Positions 9,450-20,736 are shown, counted from the stretch's first letter. The stretch: DNA of 52,222 nucleotides from an uncultured Arenicellaceae bacterium (GCA_938002995.1 CALKZN010000012.1:1-52222); one strand, 5' to 3'. Numbers and translations are program-made. Notes: generated by a model not told the origin, from the letters alone.

Positions 9450-9590
9450 GAAATTTCTCCAAATTTTGACAACTTTTTTCTTATTTTAGAACAAACTTAA
9501 TACTTAAAAAGTGCATATATTTTATTTTAACAGACAATAGTGTTAATGAGTTAAAGCAAAGTGTCAACTTTATACGTAATTCGTATAAAT

Positions 9591-10730
9591 CTAAGTAATA
9601 TGGCCTTTAGCTAAATATTCAGTTGATTGCATTTCGCTTAGACGACTGACTGTCCGATCAAACTCAAATTTCACCTGTGGATTACGACCTACATACATCC
9701 CATCTGGTGATGATTCTGCAGAGATAATCAATTTGACATTGTGCTCATAAAAAACATCAATGAGGTTAATCAAGCGCCGAGCACTGTCTTCTTTATATTG
9801 ATCAAATACAGGGACATTTTCTAATAACAATGTATGAAATCGTTTAGCTAGTTCAATATAATCATTTTGTGATCGCGCTGTTTCACACAATTCAGAGAAT
9901 TCAAACCACACCACACCATCTGCCCAACGCTTTGTCTGCAGCTGTCGTCCTAAGACTTCAATTAGGTGATTTGGCTTGCCATCTTCTGGCGCCAATGCAG
10001 CAAAATTATAAGCTAAGCCTTGTTCAGCCTCTTTATTAATTGGCGTAAAATAAATATTGGCTTTTTCTAAAAACACCAAACGATAGTCAGTACCACCATC
10101 AATATTCACAACTTCAGTACGCTGATATAAAAGATCAATGGCGGGTAAAAACAAATCTCGCTGCAATCCGTGTTTATATAAATCCTTTGGTTCCGCATTG
10201 GAGGTCGCCACTAAAATAACGCCCATCGACATCAAATAGGTCATCAGCTTGCCAAGGATCACCGCATCTGCGACATCTGCCACAACAAATTCATCAAAGC
10301 ATAATACTCTTAGACGATCTGTTTCTGCCGGTCTGATCATTTTTGTCGCAATCAGCTTTAAAGGATCTTTCTTTTCGCGCAACTGTTTTAACTCATTATG
10401 AACTTCCTGCATAAATACATGAAAGTGAATCCGTTTTTTTTCAGCATTCGCGCTTAATGGTAAGCAATGATAAAAAGTGTCTACTAAATAAGTCTTGCCT
10501 CGGCCAACACCACCCCAAAAGTATAAACCCTTAATAGGTTTAGGAAGCTCTTGTCGCTCAAACAACTTAGTAAAAAAACCTTGCTTTTTAGACTGACGTT
10601 GAATTAAATCGTCGTATAGTCGTTGTAAATGTTCCACTGCTATACGTTGCGAATCATCTTCACGAAAATTTGGTTTTTTGAGATCCGCTTCGTAACAAGA
10701 AAGAGGAGTTGAATTTAGAGAAATTGTCAT
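9591..10730 (-). CDS. zapE: Cell division protein ZapE / AFG1-like ATPase
   Basis: GLYFWGGVGRGKTYLVDTFY Walker A, LCFDEFVVADVADAVILGKL, SARRLINLIDVFYEHNVKLIISAE. Confidence 0.93.
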   Translation of the reverse strand: MTISLNSTPLSCYEADLKKPNFREDDSQRIAVEHLQRLYDDLIQRQSKKQGFFTKLFERQELPKPIKGLYFWGGVGRGKTYLVDTFYHCLPLSANAEKKRIHFHVFMQEVHNELKQLREKKDPLKLIATKMIRPAETDRLRVLCFDEFVVADVADAVILGKLMTYLMSMGVILVATSNAEPKDLYKHGLQRDLFLPAIDLLYQRTEVVNIDGGTDYRLVFLEKANIYFTPINKEAEQGLAYNFAALAPEDGKPNHLIEVLGRQLQTKRWADGVVWFEFSELCETARSQNDYIELAKRFHTLLLENVPVFDQYKEDSARRLINLIDVFYEHNVKLIISAESSPDGMYVGRNPQVKFEFDRTVSRLSEMQSTEYLAKGHIT

Positions 10731-10827
10731 ACGACCAAAGGCAAAGTAAACTTTTTCTAATTTTACTCTGAATTTTGCATGTGCGCATTATTCTTCAATT
10801 AATTATAAAAACATTAAATATCCCCAT

Positions 10828-11355
10828 ATGAGCAATATATATCCTTATAAAGGCGTCCTACCCATAATTGACCCTTCAACATTCACGGCGCCTAGTGCAG
10901 ATATTATCGGTGATGTAGTGATTGGCAAAGAATGCAGTATTTGGTTCAACACCACTATTCGGGGCGATGTCAACGAGATCCGTATTGGCAATCAAACCAG
11001 TATTCAAGACAATACAGTAATACATGTTGCCAGAAATGGGCAAGGCACTTATGTGGGTGATCGCGTAACGGTTGGACATGCAGTCATCCTTCATGCCTGC
11101 ACGATTGAAGACGATGTAGTCGTTGGCAACGGTTCTTGTGTCATGGACGATTGCCATGTTGAAAAAGGCGCTATTGTTGCCGCAAATGCCTTAATTCCAC
11201 CAGGCAAACGCGTAGGTGCGGGTGAGGTGTGGGCGGGCAATCCTGCAAAAAAATTACGTGATGTGCGTGAAGCTGAAGTTGATTTTTTTCATGATAATAT
11301 GTTGGACTACTGCACACTGGCAAAAGAATACAACGAGGAATTCAAAAGCAAATAA
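10828..11355 (+). CDS. Gamma-carbonic anhydrase family protein (left-handed beta-helix)
   Basis: Hexapeptide repeats; ADIIGDVVIGKECSIWFNTTIRGDVNEIRIG...NTVIHV...VTVGHAVILHACTI. Confidence 0.9.
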   Translation: MSNIYPYKGVLPIIDPSTFTAPSADIIGDVVIGKECSIWFNTTIRGDVNEIRIGNQTSIQDNTVIHVARNGQGTYVGDRVTVGHAVILHACTIEDDVVVGNGSCVMDDCHVEKGAIVAANALIPPGKRVGAGEVWAGNPAKKLRDVREAEVDFFHDNMLDYCTLAKEYNEEFKSK

Positions 11356-12236
11356 TGGACATATTAAGCACACTAACTCAACCTATCAATATTTTTTGGG
11401 TAGGTTTAGGATCTCTCGAAAAAAGCATTGCGATTATTGTTCTTTGTATCGCAACATTTTATTTTTTACGTTATTTCGTCATTCGCCGCTTAGAACGATT
11501 AACAGCTCATACCGAAAATGATCTCGATGATCGATTAATCCATTTTATTAAACAATTTTTATGGGTCGCCTTTTTTGTTGGTACTTTAGTTTGGGTGTTA
11601 AAAACTAACGGCATTGCAGTTTCACCCATTTTGGCTGGTGCAGGAATTTTTGGTGTCGCGGTAGGTTTTGCGGCAAAAGAAACCATTGCCGATATTTTAT
11701 CGGGGATTTTCTTAATTGTTGATCGACCCATTCGTATTGGCGACCGAGTTACTATTGATAAGATTGGTAAACACTGGGGAGGTTGGGGTGACGTTATCGA
11801 TATTGGTTTGCGTCGAACAATCATTCGCAATACCGATGGCGTTATTGTTAACTATCCAAACTCCTTGCTTTCCAGCGGAATCATTAAAAATTTCTCCATC
11901 GACCCAAAACCTGTCCGAGCACGAGTAAGGTTTCAAGTAGATTATTCCGCTGACCCAAATAGTGTTCGAAAAACTGTTCTTTCAGCTATCAATAAAGTTG
12001 AAGGGATTGTTCCAGAGACAACCACGATTGTTATTCGTTCCATGTGGGATGACGATCTAGGCCATCAATTATCTGGGGTACTTTATGAAGCTCGATATAT
12101 TTTAGAAGATGTCACACAACGAACAAACATTCGCTCTAAGGTATTAGAGAACATTATTTTAGGCTTTCAAGAACAAAAAATTCCAATGGCTTCTCATCCT
12201 GTTAATATTGTTAAGCAAAACATCATAAATCAATAA
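11355..12236 (+). CDS. Small-conductance mechanosensitive ion channel family protein (MscS)
   Basis: TM helices and AGAGIFGVAVGFAAKETIADILSGIFLIVDRPIRIGDRV. Confidence 0.9.
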   Translation: MDILSTLTQPINIFWVGLGSLEKSIAIIVLCIATFYFLRYFVIRRLERLTAHTENDLDDRLIHFIKQFLWVAFFVGTLVWVLKTNGIAVSPILAGAGIFGVAVGFAAKETIADILSGIFLIVDRPIRIGDRVTIDKIGKHWGGWGDVIDIGLRRTIIRNTDGVIVNYPNSLLSSGIIKNFSIDPKPVRARVRFQVDYSADPNSVRKTVLSAINKVEGIVPETTTIVIRSMWDDDLGHQLSGVLYEARYILEDVTQRTNIRSKVLENIILGFQEQKIPMASHPVNIVKQNIINQ

Positions 12237-12321
12237 GATCATTGAAAAGATGAAAAAATAGTTCACAGTTTTATCCCTTAGTTTCAATACAGATAGTTCT
12301 ATCCACAAACAATAGGCATCA

Positions 12322-13524
12322 ATGACATCAAAATCTAAAACATCCGCAGAGTTTTTCTCTGACTTTTTATGCCTAGAGTCGGCTAGTGGTCTCATATTGA
12401 TGTTCGCAGCGTTACTAGCCATCGTTTGTGCCAATTCGGCTCTAGAACCATTCTATGTATTATTGCTAGATACTCCAGCAGTAATCAAAATTGGCGCATT
12501 GGAAATTGCCAAGCCATTATTGCTATGGATCAATGATGGTTTGATGGCAGTATTCTTTTTTTTGGTTGGGTTAGAATTAAAACGCGAACTCATTGAAGGA
12601 CAATTATCTGATAAACGCAACATCATCCTACCTGGCATTGGTGCTATCGGCGGGATGTTATTTCCTGCCTTATTCTATCTGTACTTTAATGCTGATGATC
12701 CGGTCGCCGTCAAAGGCTGGGCAATTCCCGCCGCAACTGATATCGCCTTCGCCTTAGGCGTATTAGCATTGCTTGGCTCCCGCGTACCCATATCAATTAA
12801 AATTTTTATTACATCACTCGCAATTTTCGATGATATTGGCGCAATTGTTATTATCGCCGCGTTTTACACCTCAAAGATATCACTCATGGCATTAGTCGTC
12901 GTCGCACTATGCATTCCTGTTTTGTATGCCATGAACAAGAAAAATATCATCCGCAAAAGCCCGTATATTCTAATCGGCATAATTATGTGGATAGCCACAT
13001 TAAAATCAGGCGTTCACGCCACCTTAGCAGGTGTGGTCCTAGCTATGTTTATTCCAATGCGAGATAAAAATGATGAAACAATCTCACCATTAAAAAGCCT
13101 AGAACACGACTTACACGGCATCGTCGCTTTTTTCATATTACCTGTTTTTGCTTTTGCCAATGCTGGTCTAAACCTCAAAGGCGTCGGCATGGATCAAATC
13201 ACTCACCCAGTCCCGATTGGTATTGCACTAGGACTTTTCTTTGGCAAACAAATTGGTATTTTTGGTTTATGCTGGCTGGCTATTAAGCTAAAACTTGCAC
13301 CTCTTCCAAATCAGATGAATTGGGGAGCGTTATATGGAGCATCTGCTCTATGCGGAATTGGCTTTACAATGAGCTTATTTATTGGTTCACTCGCCTTTGA
13401 AGAAACCGGCGTCAACTTACTTTTTGATGAACGTTTAGGCATTATTATTGGTTCACTCCTATCTGGGGTTGTAGGATTTATTGTGCTAAGAATTTGCTTG
13501 AAAGAACCTTCTAAAGAAAGCTAA
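12322..13524 (+). CDS. nhaA: Na+/H+ antiporter NhaA
   Basis: 400 aa, NDGLMAVFFFLVGLELKRELIEGQL, AIPAATDIAFALGVLALLGSRVP, AIFDDIGAIVIIAAFYT. Confidence 0.95.
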   Translation: MTSKSKTSAEFFSDFLCLESASGLILMFAALLAIVCANSALEPFYVLLLDTPAVIKIGALEIAKPLLLWINDGLMAVFFFLVGLELKRELIEGQLSDKRNIILPGIGAIGGMLFPALFYLYFNADDPVAVKGWAIPAATDIAFALGVLALLGSRVPISIKIFITSLAIFDDIGAIVIIAAFYTSKISLMALVVVALCIPVLYAMNKKNIIRKSPYILIGIIMWIATLKSGVHATLAGVVLAMFIPMRDKNDETISPLKSLEHDLHGIVAFFILPVFAFANAGLNLKGVGMDQITHPVPIGIALGLFFGKQIGIFGLCWLAIKLKLAPLPNQMNWGALYGASALCGIGFTMSLFIGSLAFEETGVNLLFDERLGIIIGSLLSGVVGFIVLRICLKEPSKES

Positions 13525-13647
13525 ACAATCTAATTATAAAAATTTCGAAATCGATAGAGTTCGAACTTCATCGCAATGGAAAATAAGGTCAAATACAGGA
13601 ATCCGATAACGATTGAAATAACCATGCAGGACCATATTTCAAAACAC

Positions 13648-14301
13648 TCATATTAAGTTCGCCATCGGCATATCTAAAAATTCTTCAGTGTCTTTTTCAG
13701 GTTTTTGTGAATCGGGGTGACTGATAGCACGAAGATGTTTGATACCAAAATCTTGCGCTGTACGCAAAATAGGGACACTGTCATCGACAAACAAACTTCG
13801 CTCAGGGTCAAATGGGAATGCATCCTTAAGAGCCTGCCAAAAATGTGTTTGCTCTTTTGAAAAACCAAAATCATGCGAGCTAATTAGATGTTCAAAATGA
13901 GGTTCCAGTACTAAACGGTCACACTTGATCGTCAACACATCTCTATGGGCATTAGTCACCATCCAAACCTGCTTTCCCGATTTGTTTAAAAATTCGAGAA
14001 ACTTTTCTGCATGAGGACGAAAAGAGATTTTTTGGGCAACATCATAGGCCGCTTTTGTTGTCGCAATGTCGATATCAAATTCATTGCTCCAGTAATCAGT
14101 AGAATACCATTCAAGTTGACCATATTTTGCTGCCAAAATAGGTGTAATAGTACGCTTCGCCTGATCAATGCTTAAATCATGTTTGTCGGCATATAACTTT
14201 GGTAAATGTTCGACCCAATAGTAATTATCATAATGAAGGTCCAATAAGGTGCCATCCATGTCTAATAGGACCGTGTCAATTTGTTGCCAATCGATTATCA
14301 T
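13648..14301 (-). CDS. HAD-superfamily hydrolase, GMP/IMP nucleotidase YrfG-like
   Basis: DMDGTLLDLHYDNYYWVEHLPKLYA, MVTNAHRD, LFVDDS motifs. Confidence 0.85.
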   Translation of the reverse strand: MIIDWQQIDTVLLDMDGTLLDLHYDNYYWVEHLPKLYADKHDLSIDQAKRTITPILAAKYGQLEWYSTDYWSNEFDIDIATTKAAYDVAQKISFRPHAEKFLEFLNKSGKQVWMVTNAHRDVLTIKCDRLVLEPHFEHLISSHDFGFSKEQTHFWQALKDAFPFDPERSLFVDDSVPILRTAQDFGIKHLRAISHPDSQKPEKDTEEFLDMPMANLI

Positions 14302-14366
14302 CTAACTCTGATTACTCTATTTATTATTTTTTGTTACTTTAACAATATTTCTAGACTGAATACACC

Positions 14367-15197
14367 ATGAACATTGCTGATCTTGAAGCCTACTTAGAAA
14401 CCATCATTGATATTGCCCATGATGCAGGCGAACTGATTCTCGACGTATATAGCGATGACTTTGATGTAGAAACGAAAGGTGATGGAACGCCTTTAACTAT
14501 TGCCGACCAACGCTCACATAATTTGATTTGTAGTCGCCTTTTAGAGTTGACTCCTAATATCCCCATTCTCTCTGAAGAGTCAGAAAAAATAAGCTATGAA
14601 GAACGCAGCCGCTGGCGGACATATTGGCTAGTTGACCCACTTGATGGCACCAAAGAATTTGTCAAAAAATCGGGCGAATTCACCGTTAACATTGCATTAA
14701 TGCATGAAAACCAACCAGTGCTAGGTGTCGTACATACTCCGGTAAAACAATGGACTCACTGGGGAGTCCATGCTCGCGGCGCTTGGAAACAAGTTGGCTA
14801 TGGCGCCAAAGAACAAATTTTTGCCAAGCCCTATGCAGGCGGGGAAGCAATAGTCGTTGCTAGTAAATCTCATGGCCAAGCAAAATTAGAGCAATTTTTA
14901 GACAATGTTGAAAAGTCAGAAGGTAGCTACCAAGTCACCAACATGGGAAGCGCTTTAAAAATTTGCTTAGTCGCAGAAGGCATAGGTGATATTTATCCAC
15001 GCTTAGGTTTGACCAGTGAGTGGGACACTGCTTCAGCAGATATTATTATTCGTGAAGCAGGTGGCAAGATCATTCAAGCAAATGGCAAAGTTGTCGTCTA
15101 TAACAAACCGAATATACTTAACCCCTATTTCTTGGCAGTAGGCGCGGGAGATTATGATTGGTTACCATTATTAGACGGCATCGATACAAACCCGTAG
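14367..15197 (+). CDS. cysQ: 3'(2'),5'-bisphosphate nucleotidase CysQ
   Basis: IMPase-family motifs ILSEESE, WLVDPLDGTKEFVKKSGEFTVNIAL, EWDTASADIIIREAGG. Confidence 0.93.
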   Translation: MNIADLEAYLETIIDIAHDAGELILDVYSDDFDVETKGDGTPLTIADQRSHNLICSRLLELTPNIPILSEESEKISYEERSRWRTYWLVDPLDGTKEFVKKSGEFTVNIALMHENQPVLGVVHTPVKQWTHWGVHARGAWKQVGYGAKEQIFAKPYAGGEAIVVASKSHGQAKLEQFLDNVEKSEGSYQVTNMGSALKICLVAEGIGDIYPRLGLTSEWDTASADIIIREAGGKIIQANGKVVVYNKPNILNPYFLAVGAGDYDWLPLLDGIDTNP

Positions 15198-15200
15198 AAT

Positions 15201-16076
15201 TTGATTATGATGAAACTTTCTTTCACAAAAATGCAAGGCTTAGGCAATGACTTTGTCGTGCTAGATTTTGTCAATAATCCTGTCTCTTTGACTAATGCGC
15301 AATTTGCACACATTGCAGATCGACGATTTGGAGTGGGTTGTGATCAAATTCTTATTGTTGAGAAAACAGATGAAGCCGACATTGATTTTCAATATCGAAT
15401 TATCAATGCTGATGGCAGTGAAGTTGGTCAGTGTGGCAACGGTGCTCGTTGTTTAGTTAAGTTTGTTCGCGAACAAGGGCTCACTGATAAGTCTTCAGTT
15501 CGGGTTGCTACTTCTACTAGCGTGATGGAACTTAAGGCCAATGAAAACGGCAGTGTCACTGTTGATATGGGCAAAGTCAGCTTTGCGCCTGACAGTATTC
15601 CATTTATTGTCGATGTTTCTAATAACAGCAATACAAATACTGAGCATGTTGTTAAACAACAAGACCTCTATAAAATTGATTTAGAAGGTGAGTCAGTTGA
15701 AGTCGCTGTGGCGAATATTGGCAATCCACATTGCCTATTGCTAGTCGATGATATTGATACTGCACCAGTAGAACGTATTGGCCCACAACTAGAATCACAT
15801 CATCGTTTCCCTGAAAAAGTAAATGTCAGTTTTATGCAAATGATCAGCCCAAGCGAAGTTAAATTACGCGTTTATGAGCGTGGCGCTGGCGAAACCATGG
15901 CTTGCGGCAGTGGTGCATGTGCTGCAGTAGCCATAGGCCAACAACTCGGCTTATTATGTGAAGAAGTTTTCGTACATTTACTTGGTGGCGATCTGCAAAT
16001 CTATCGAGAAGAACAAAGTAATGTGATGATGACTGGCGCTGCCGAATTTAGTTTCACTGGTGAAATAACACTATAA
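15201..16076 (+). CDS. dapF: Diaminopimelate epimerase
   Basis: MQGLGNDFVVLD, QCGNGARC, GNPHCLLLVDD, RVYERGAGETMACGSGACAA. Confidence 0.97.
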   Translation: MIMMKLSFTKMQGLGNDFVVLDFVNNPVSLTNAQFAHIADRRFGVGCDQILIVEKTDEADIDFQYRIINADGSEVGQCGNGARCLVKFVREQGLTDKSSVRVATSTSVMELKANENGSVTVDMGKVSFAPDSIPFIVDVSNNSNTNTEHVVKQQDLYKIDLEGESVEVAVANIGNPHCLLLVDDIDTAPVERIGPQLESHHRFPEKVNVSFMQMISPSEVKLRVYERGAGETMACGSGACAAVAIGQQLGLLCEEVFVHLLGGDLQIYREEQSNVMMTGAAEFSFTGEITL

Positions 16077-16082
16077 AATTTT

Positions 16083-16832
16083 ATGACTAAGACAAAAACG
16101 ACTAAAGTAAAAATTTCTGAAATGTCTCAAAGCGATCAAACACGCGCCTTAGCAGCCTTATTGAAAGCCCAGCCTGACATTTTACAACGTGAACCAAAAC
16201 TACTAGAAATTTTAGACTTGGATGACCCACAAGAAGGTAATGTGACATCACTGGCGAGCCGTCAATCGGAACGCCTTAAGGATGAATTGACTAAAAACAA
16301 GCGTCGCACTCAAGACTTGTTAGACAACGCTAAACACTACGATCAACTCACTAATAAAATTTATGATTTGATTTATGACCTAATGGCTTGCTCTAAAAGC
16401 GAAGAGGTTATTGATGTTATTGCGGCAAGATCCCCGCATTTATTTAACATTGAATTTGTTGAAATACGAGGAACATTAGGACTTGATGATACAGATAACC
16501 TCTCTGATTTCTTTAATAACGATATCGCTAAGGACAATGCCTATAAGCATGTCATTGAACGCTTAGCGCAAGGAAAATGTTTATGCAGTGATCGTTTTCC
16601 AGATTCTGTATTGAAATACTTTTTTACTGATCATAGTACTGAAATTAAATCCGTCGCCTTCATACCGCTGATAGGTAGAGACAATAATCCAAAGAATGCC
16701 TTTGGTATTTTGACTTATGGATCTAAAGAGAAAAGTAAATTCTCATCTGGGCTTCGTGGCACGGTTCATTTAGAACGTATTGGCAAAATTACCGCCTTGA
16801 CTCTTGAACGCATTTCCAAACAAGCCCAATAA
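16083..16832 (+). CDS. DUF484 family protein (GAF-like)
   Basis: Position between dapF and xerC; LKAQPDILQREPKLLEILDLDDPQEGNVTSLASRQSERLKDE. Confidence 0.88.
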   Translation: MTKTKTTKVKISEMSQSDQTRALAALLKAQPDILQREPKLLEILDLDDPQEGNVTSLASRQSERLKDELTKNKRRTQDLLDNAKHYDQLTNKIYDLIYDLMACSKSEEVIDVIAARSPHLFNIEFVEIRGTLGLDDTDNLSDFFNNDIAKDNAYKHVIERLAQGKCLCSDRFPDSVLKYFFTDHSTEIKSVAFIPLIGRDNNPKNAFGILTYGSKEKSKFSSGLRGTVHLERIGKITALTLERISKQAQ

Positions 16833-16848
16833 TTGTGATTAAATAACC

Positions 16849-17736
16849 ATGCGAGACGATGTTGAACAGTATCTACAAATTCTTACTGTTGAACGACGAC
16901 TTTCTGAACATACCATCAGCAATTACCGTCGCGACATTCAAAAACTCATCAACTATGCAGAGCAATACTCGCTTATTTTATGGCATGGATTAAATACCAA
17001 AGAAGCGCGACGTTTTGCCGCAAAATTACATGCCACAGGCCTCCATCCTAAAAGTATTCAACGCATACTGTCAGCTTGTCGTAGCTTATGCCATTTTTTA
17101 GTAGAACATCGCCACCTTAGCTTAAACCCCTTTGTGGACGTCCGCGCTCCAAAAGCGCCGAAAACACTGCCGAAAACACTAACCGCAGAACAATTATCTC
17201 AACTGATTGAAATCCAAGCAGATGACCCACTAAGCTTTCGGGATCAGGCATTTATGGAGTTATTTTATTCTTCAGGCTTACGGTTATCAGAATTGTGTGA
17301 TCTGAATTTAACCGATTTGATGTTTGATCAAGCATTGGTAAGGGTCACTGGCAAAGGCAATAAAACTCGTGACGTGCCAGTAGGTAGCATGGCAATCAAG
17401 GCATTAAAACAGTGGTTATTACAACGCAATAATTTACCTCTCAAAGACTATGACGCCGTTTTTGTCAGTAAATGGGGAAGGCGAGTCTCGCCTAGGAATA
17501 TTCAACAACGTTTGAAACATTGGGCAAAAAAACAAGGTTTGGATATTAATATCACCCCTCATATGCTCCGTCATAGTTTTGCTAGTCACATGTTGGAATC
17601 TAGCGGCGAACTTCGATCAGTTCAAGAACTGCTAGGACATGCCAATATCAGCACAACGCAAATTTATACACACCTTGACTTTCAACACCTAGCAAAAGTC
17701 TATGATCAAGCTCATCCTCGAGCTAAGAAAAAATAA
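16849..17736 (+). CDS. xerC: Tyrosine recombinase XerC
   Basis: LTVERRLSEHTISNYRRDI, RLSELCDL, HMLRHSFASHMLESSGELRSVQELLGHANISTTQIYTHLDFQHL. Confidence 0.95.
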   Translation: MRDDVEQYLQILTVERRLSEHTISNYRRDIQKLINYAEQYSLILWHGLNTKEARRFAAKLHATGLHPKSIQRILSACRSLCHFLVEHRHLSLNPFVDVRAPKAPKTLPKTLTAEQLSQLIEIQADDPLSFRDQAFMELFYSSGLRLSELCDLNLTDLMFDQALVRVTGKGNKTRDVPVGSMAIKALKQWLLQRNNLPLKDYDAVFVSKWGRRVSPRNIQQRLKHWAKKQGLDINITPHMLRHSFASHMLESSGELRSVQELLGHANISTTQIYTHLDFQHLAKVYDQAHPRAKKK

Positions 17737-17743
17737 GCGTAAA

Positions 17744-17774
17744 AAAGGCACTTCTATACTATAGAAGCGCCTTT
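17744..17774. terminator. Bidirectional intrinsic terminator
   Basis: AAAGGC-a-CTTCTAT act ATAGAAG-c-GCCTTT between convergent xerC and ppa. Confidence 0.75.
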
Positions 17775-17792
17775 AAAAATTCTGACACGTTA

Positions 17793-18326
17793 TTAATTTT
17801 CTTTGTTGTACGCTTCAACAGAAGAAAGAATTTCTTGTCTAGCAACTTCTTTACCAGCCCAACCTTTAATTTTGACCCACTTATTTTTTTCTAAGTCTTT
17901 ATAGTGCTCAAAGAAGTGTGCAATTTTATCGAGTTGCTCAACAGGGATATCACGAAAATTATCAACGTTCGTATACCACTTAGTCAATTTATCAACAGGA
18001 ACTGCCAGAATTTTTGCATCCATTCCCGCTTCGTCTTCCATTTCTAAAACACCAATTGGACGACAACGAACAACTGAACCTAAAGCTAGTGGGAAAGGAG
18101 CTAGAACCAATACGTCTACAGGGTCACCATCGTCAGAAAGTGTTTGCGGAACATAGCCATAGTTACATGGATATTGCATTGCCGTTGACATAAAGCGGTC
18201 AACAAATAAAGCACCCGTCTCTTTATCAACTTCATATTTAATTGGGTCAGCGTGACGCGGAATTTCAACAATAACGTTGATATCATCAGGCAAAGAAATA
18301 CCTGGAGAAACCTTATCTAATCTCAT
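17793..18326 (-). CDS. ppa: Inorganic pyrophosphatase (soluble, family I)
   Basis: [49 protein letters not shown]. Confidence 0.96.
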   Translation of the reverse strand: MRLDKVSPGISLPDDINVIVEIPRHADPIKYEVDKETGALFVDRFMSTAMQYPCNYGYVPQTLSDDGDPVDVLVLAPFPLALGSVVRCRPIGVLEMEDEAGMDAKILAVPVDKLTKWYTNVDNFRDIPVEQLDKIAHFFEHYKDLEKNKWVKIKGWAGKEVARQEILSSVEAYNKEN

Positions 18327-18628
18327 TTCTGATCTCTATTTCTGTACAGTTTAAAAATTTGCGGTATTATTACATACAGCCGGCGTTTAAACATGCTGAT
18401 TACCACACTTTAGCCCGTTTATTTGCTGCGAATAATAATAGAAAACTAGCTTGCGCTATGCTTTGTATTATTAAATAAGAATTTCAAGCATTGAGACAGG
18501 GTATAACAATAATAAATTAGTCCATTATTTAAAACGTTAAACGTGTTTAGATTTTTATCTAAAGCCTGAGCGCATAACCGTCTGTACTCAATTTTTGACA
18601 TTCTTCAATATCTATTGGAGGAGGAGTT

Positions 18629-20641
18629 ATGAGTACGGCATTTCTGCCTATAATTTTAGGCGTGGTTGGTTTAGTCGCCGCCGCTTTCGTTTATTCACTT
18701 GTCAAAAAAACACCTGTAGCATCTGGAAAAGTATCTAGTATTGGAGATCAAATCCATACTGGTGCAATGGTATTCATACGCCGTGAATATAGCATTTTAG
18801 CTATTTTTATAGTGGTCGTAGGGATTCTCGTCGCTGTTTCTGATCTAGGTGTAAACACACTATATGCATTCATTCTTGGTGCGCTGTGTTCAGGAAGCGC
18901 CGGTTATATCGGCATGTATACTGCAACAAAAGCAAACGTACGTACTACTACTGCTGCCCATGAGCAAGGTTCTGCAAAAGCACTCGAAGTGGCATTCTAT
19001 GGCGGTTCAATTATGGGGCTATGTGTCGCGTCAATGGGTTTACTTGGCCTGGGCATTCTTTATTATTATTTCGGAAGTGACCCGCATACAGCTCACACTA
19101 TCCATGGTTTTGGCATGGGCGCTTCATGTGTCGCATTATTCTCTCGTGTGGGAGGAGGCATTTTTACCAAAAGTGCTGACGTTGGCGCAGATTTAGTCGG
19201 AAAAGTTGAAGCGGGCATTCCCGAAGATGACCCACGTAATCCAGCAGTTATTGCGGATAATGTGGGTGATAACGTCGGTGATGTTGCCGGCATGGGTTCG
19301 GACATTTTTGAATCTTATTGCGGAGCAATCATTGCCACTATCGCGATTGCAGCAACACTCAATACCACCATGATTGACAAACTTGGCGCTCAAAACCTAT
19401 TGATGTTCTTACCACTTGCATTAGCATCGCTGGGTTTAGTTTGTTCAATAATTGGAATTCTTTTAGTGAAAATGTTTAGTAGTAGTTCGCCTGAGAATGC
19501 TTTACGGACTGGCACTATAGGAGCATCAGTAGTATTCATCGCAGCATCCTACTTTCTGGTTCAATACTATGGTATTTCTACCAACGTTTGGTGGTCCGTC
19601 ATTGTAGGTACAGTTGGCGGAGCCATTATTGGTTTCATCACTGAATACTACACCGCTGGAAAACCCGTCCGAGATATTGCCGCAAGTGGTGAAACAGGTC
19701 CTGCTACCGTGATCATCACTGGACTTGCAATCGGTATGCAATCAGTCGTTGTTCCGGTGTTAACGCTATGTTTAGTCATTTATTTTTCAACTGAATTTTC
19801 AGGACTCTATGGGGTTGGCATAGCCGCTGTAGGCATGCTTGCCACAGTAGGTATTACTATGGCTATCGATGCTTACGGTCCTGTCGCAGACAATGCTGGT
19901 GGCATTGCAGAAATGGCAGGCCTAGGTGAAGATACACGGAAAATAACCGACTCTCTTGATGAGCTTGGCAATACAACCGCCGCCATTGGTAAAGGTTTTG
20001 CCATTGGTGCAGCTGCACTTGCTGCTTTGGCGATTATCTCCGCATTTATTGAAACTGTTTCATTACGAATACCAGATTTTTCACTACAAATTAATGATCC
20101 TGAAGTATTAATCGGCATGTTCATTGGTGGAATGTTTCCGTTCTTAGTTGCCAGCTTAACCATGACGGCTGTTGGAGACGCCGCTTTCGATATGATTAAA
20201 GAAGTTCGTCGGCAATTCAAAGAAATTCCTGGCTTACTCGAAGGCAAAGAAGGTGTAGAACCAGATACTGCTCGATGTGTTGAAATTGCAACAAATGCTG
20301 CTTTGAAAAAAATGATTCTTCCAGGCGTATTAGCTATTTTCTCGCCTGTGGTAGTCGGTTTTGGTATTGGAGCAGAAGCCTTAGGTGGCATGCTGGGTGG
20401 TGCTTTATTAGGCTGTGTTCTCCTTGCTATTAGCATGGCTAATTCGGGTGGCGCTTGGGACAACGCTAAGAAATATGTAGAACGAGGAAACCATGGAGGC
20501 AAAGGCTCTGAAGCACACACAGCTTGTGTCGTTGGAGATACCGTTGGCGACCCATTCAAAGACACTTCAGGTCCATCTATGAATATTCTGATTAATGTGA
20601 TGGCAATTGTGAGTTTAGTGATTGCTCCTCTCTTAAATTAG
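18629..20641 (+). CDS. hppA: Membrane-bound ion-translocating pyrophosphatase, K+-dependent type by motif
   Basis: 670 aa, [64 protein letters not shown] (Ala at the K+-dependence position), [15 protein letters not shown]; good SD GGAGGAGG upstream. Confidence 0.95.
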   Translation: MSTAFLPIILGVVGLVAAAFVYSLVKKTPVASGKVSSIGDQIHTGAMVFIRREYSILAIFIVVVGILVAVSDLGVNTLYAFILGALCSGSAGYIGMYTATKANVRTTTAAHEQGSAKALEVAFYGGSIMGLCVASMGLLGLGILYYYFGSDPHTAHTIHGFGMGASCVALFSRVGGGIFTKSADVGADLVGKVEAGIPEDDPRNPAVIADNVGDNVGDVAGMGSDIFESYCGAIIATIAIAATLNTTMIDKLGAQNLLMFLPLALASLGLVCSIIGILLVKMFSSSSPENALRTGTIGASVVFIAASYFLVQYYGISTNVWWSVIVGTVGGAIIGFITEYYTAGKPVRDIAASGETGPATVIITGLAIGMQSVVVPVLTLCLVIYFSTEFSGLYGVGIAAVGMLATVGITMAIDAYGPVADNAGGIAEMAGLGEDTRKITDSLDELGNTTAAIGKGFAIGAAALAALAIISAFIETVSLRIPDFSLQINDPEVLIGMFIGGMFPFLVASLTMTAVGDAAFDMIKEVRRQFKEIPGLLEGKEGVEPDTARCVEIATNAALKKMILPGVLAIFSPVVVGFGIGAEALGGMLGGALLGCVLLAISMANSGGAWDNAKKYVERGNHGGKGSEAHTACVVGDTVGDPFKDTSGPSMNILINVMAIVSLVIAPLLN

Positions 20642-20710
20642 TACTCAGTTAAATTTGAACAAACCTGAAGTTAAATAGGTAAAACAGGTTAAAAGTTAGG
20701 TTTTGTCCTG

Positions 20711-20736
20711 AAAAACCCCGTTTTGACGGGGTTTTT
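20711..20736 (+). terminator. Intrinsic terminator after hppA
   Basis: AAAAACCCCG-ttttga-CGGGGTTTTT. Confidence 0.88.

Noticed and set aside
19873-20565. 230-aa minus-strand ORF inside hppA
   Set aside because: Antisense to a strongly conserved gene; Pro/Ala/Ser composition typical of shadow ORFs.
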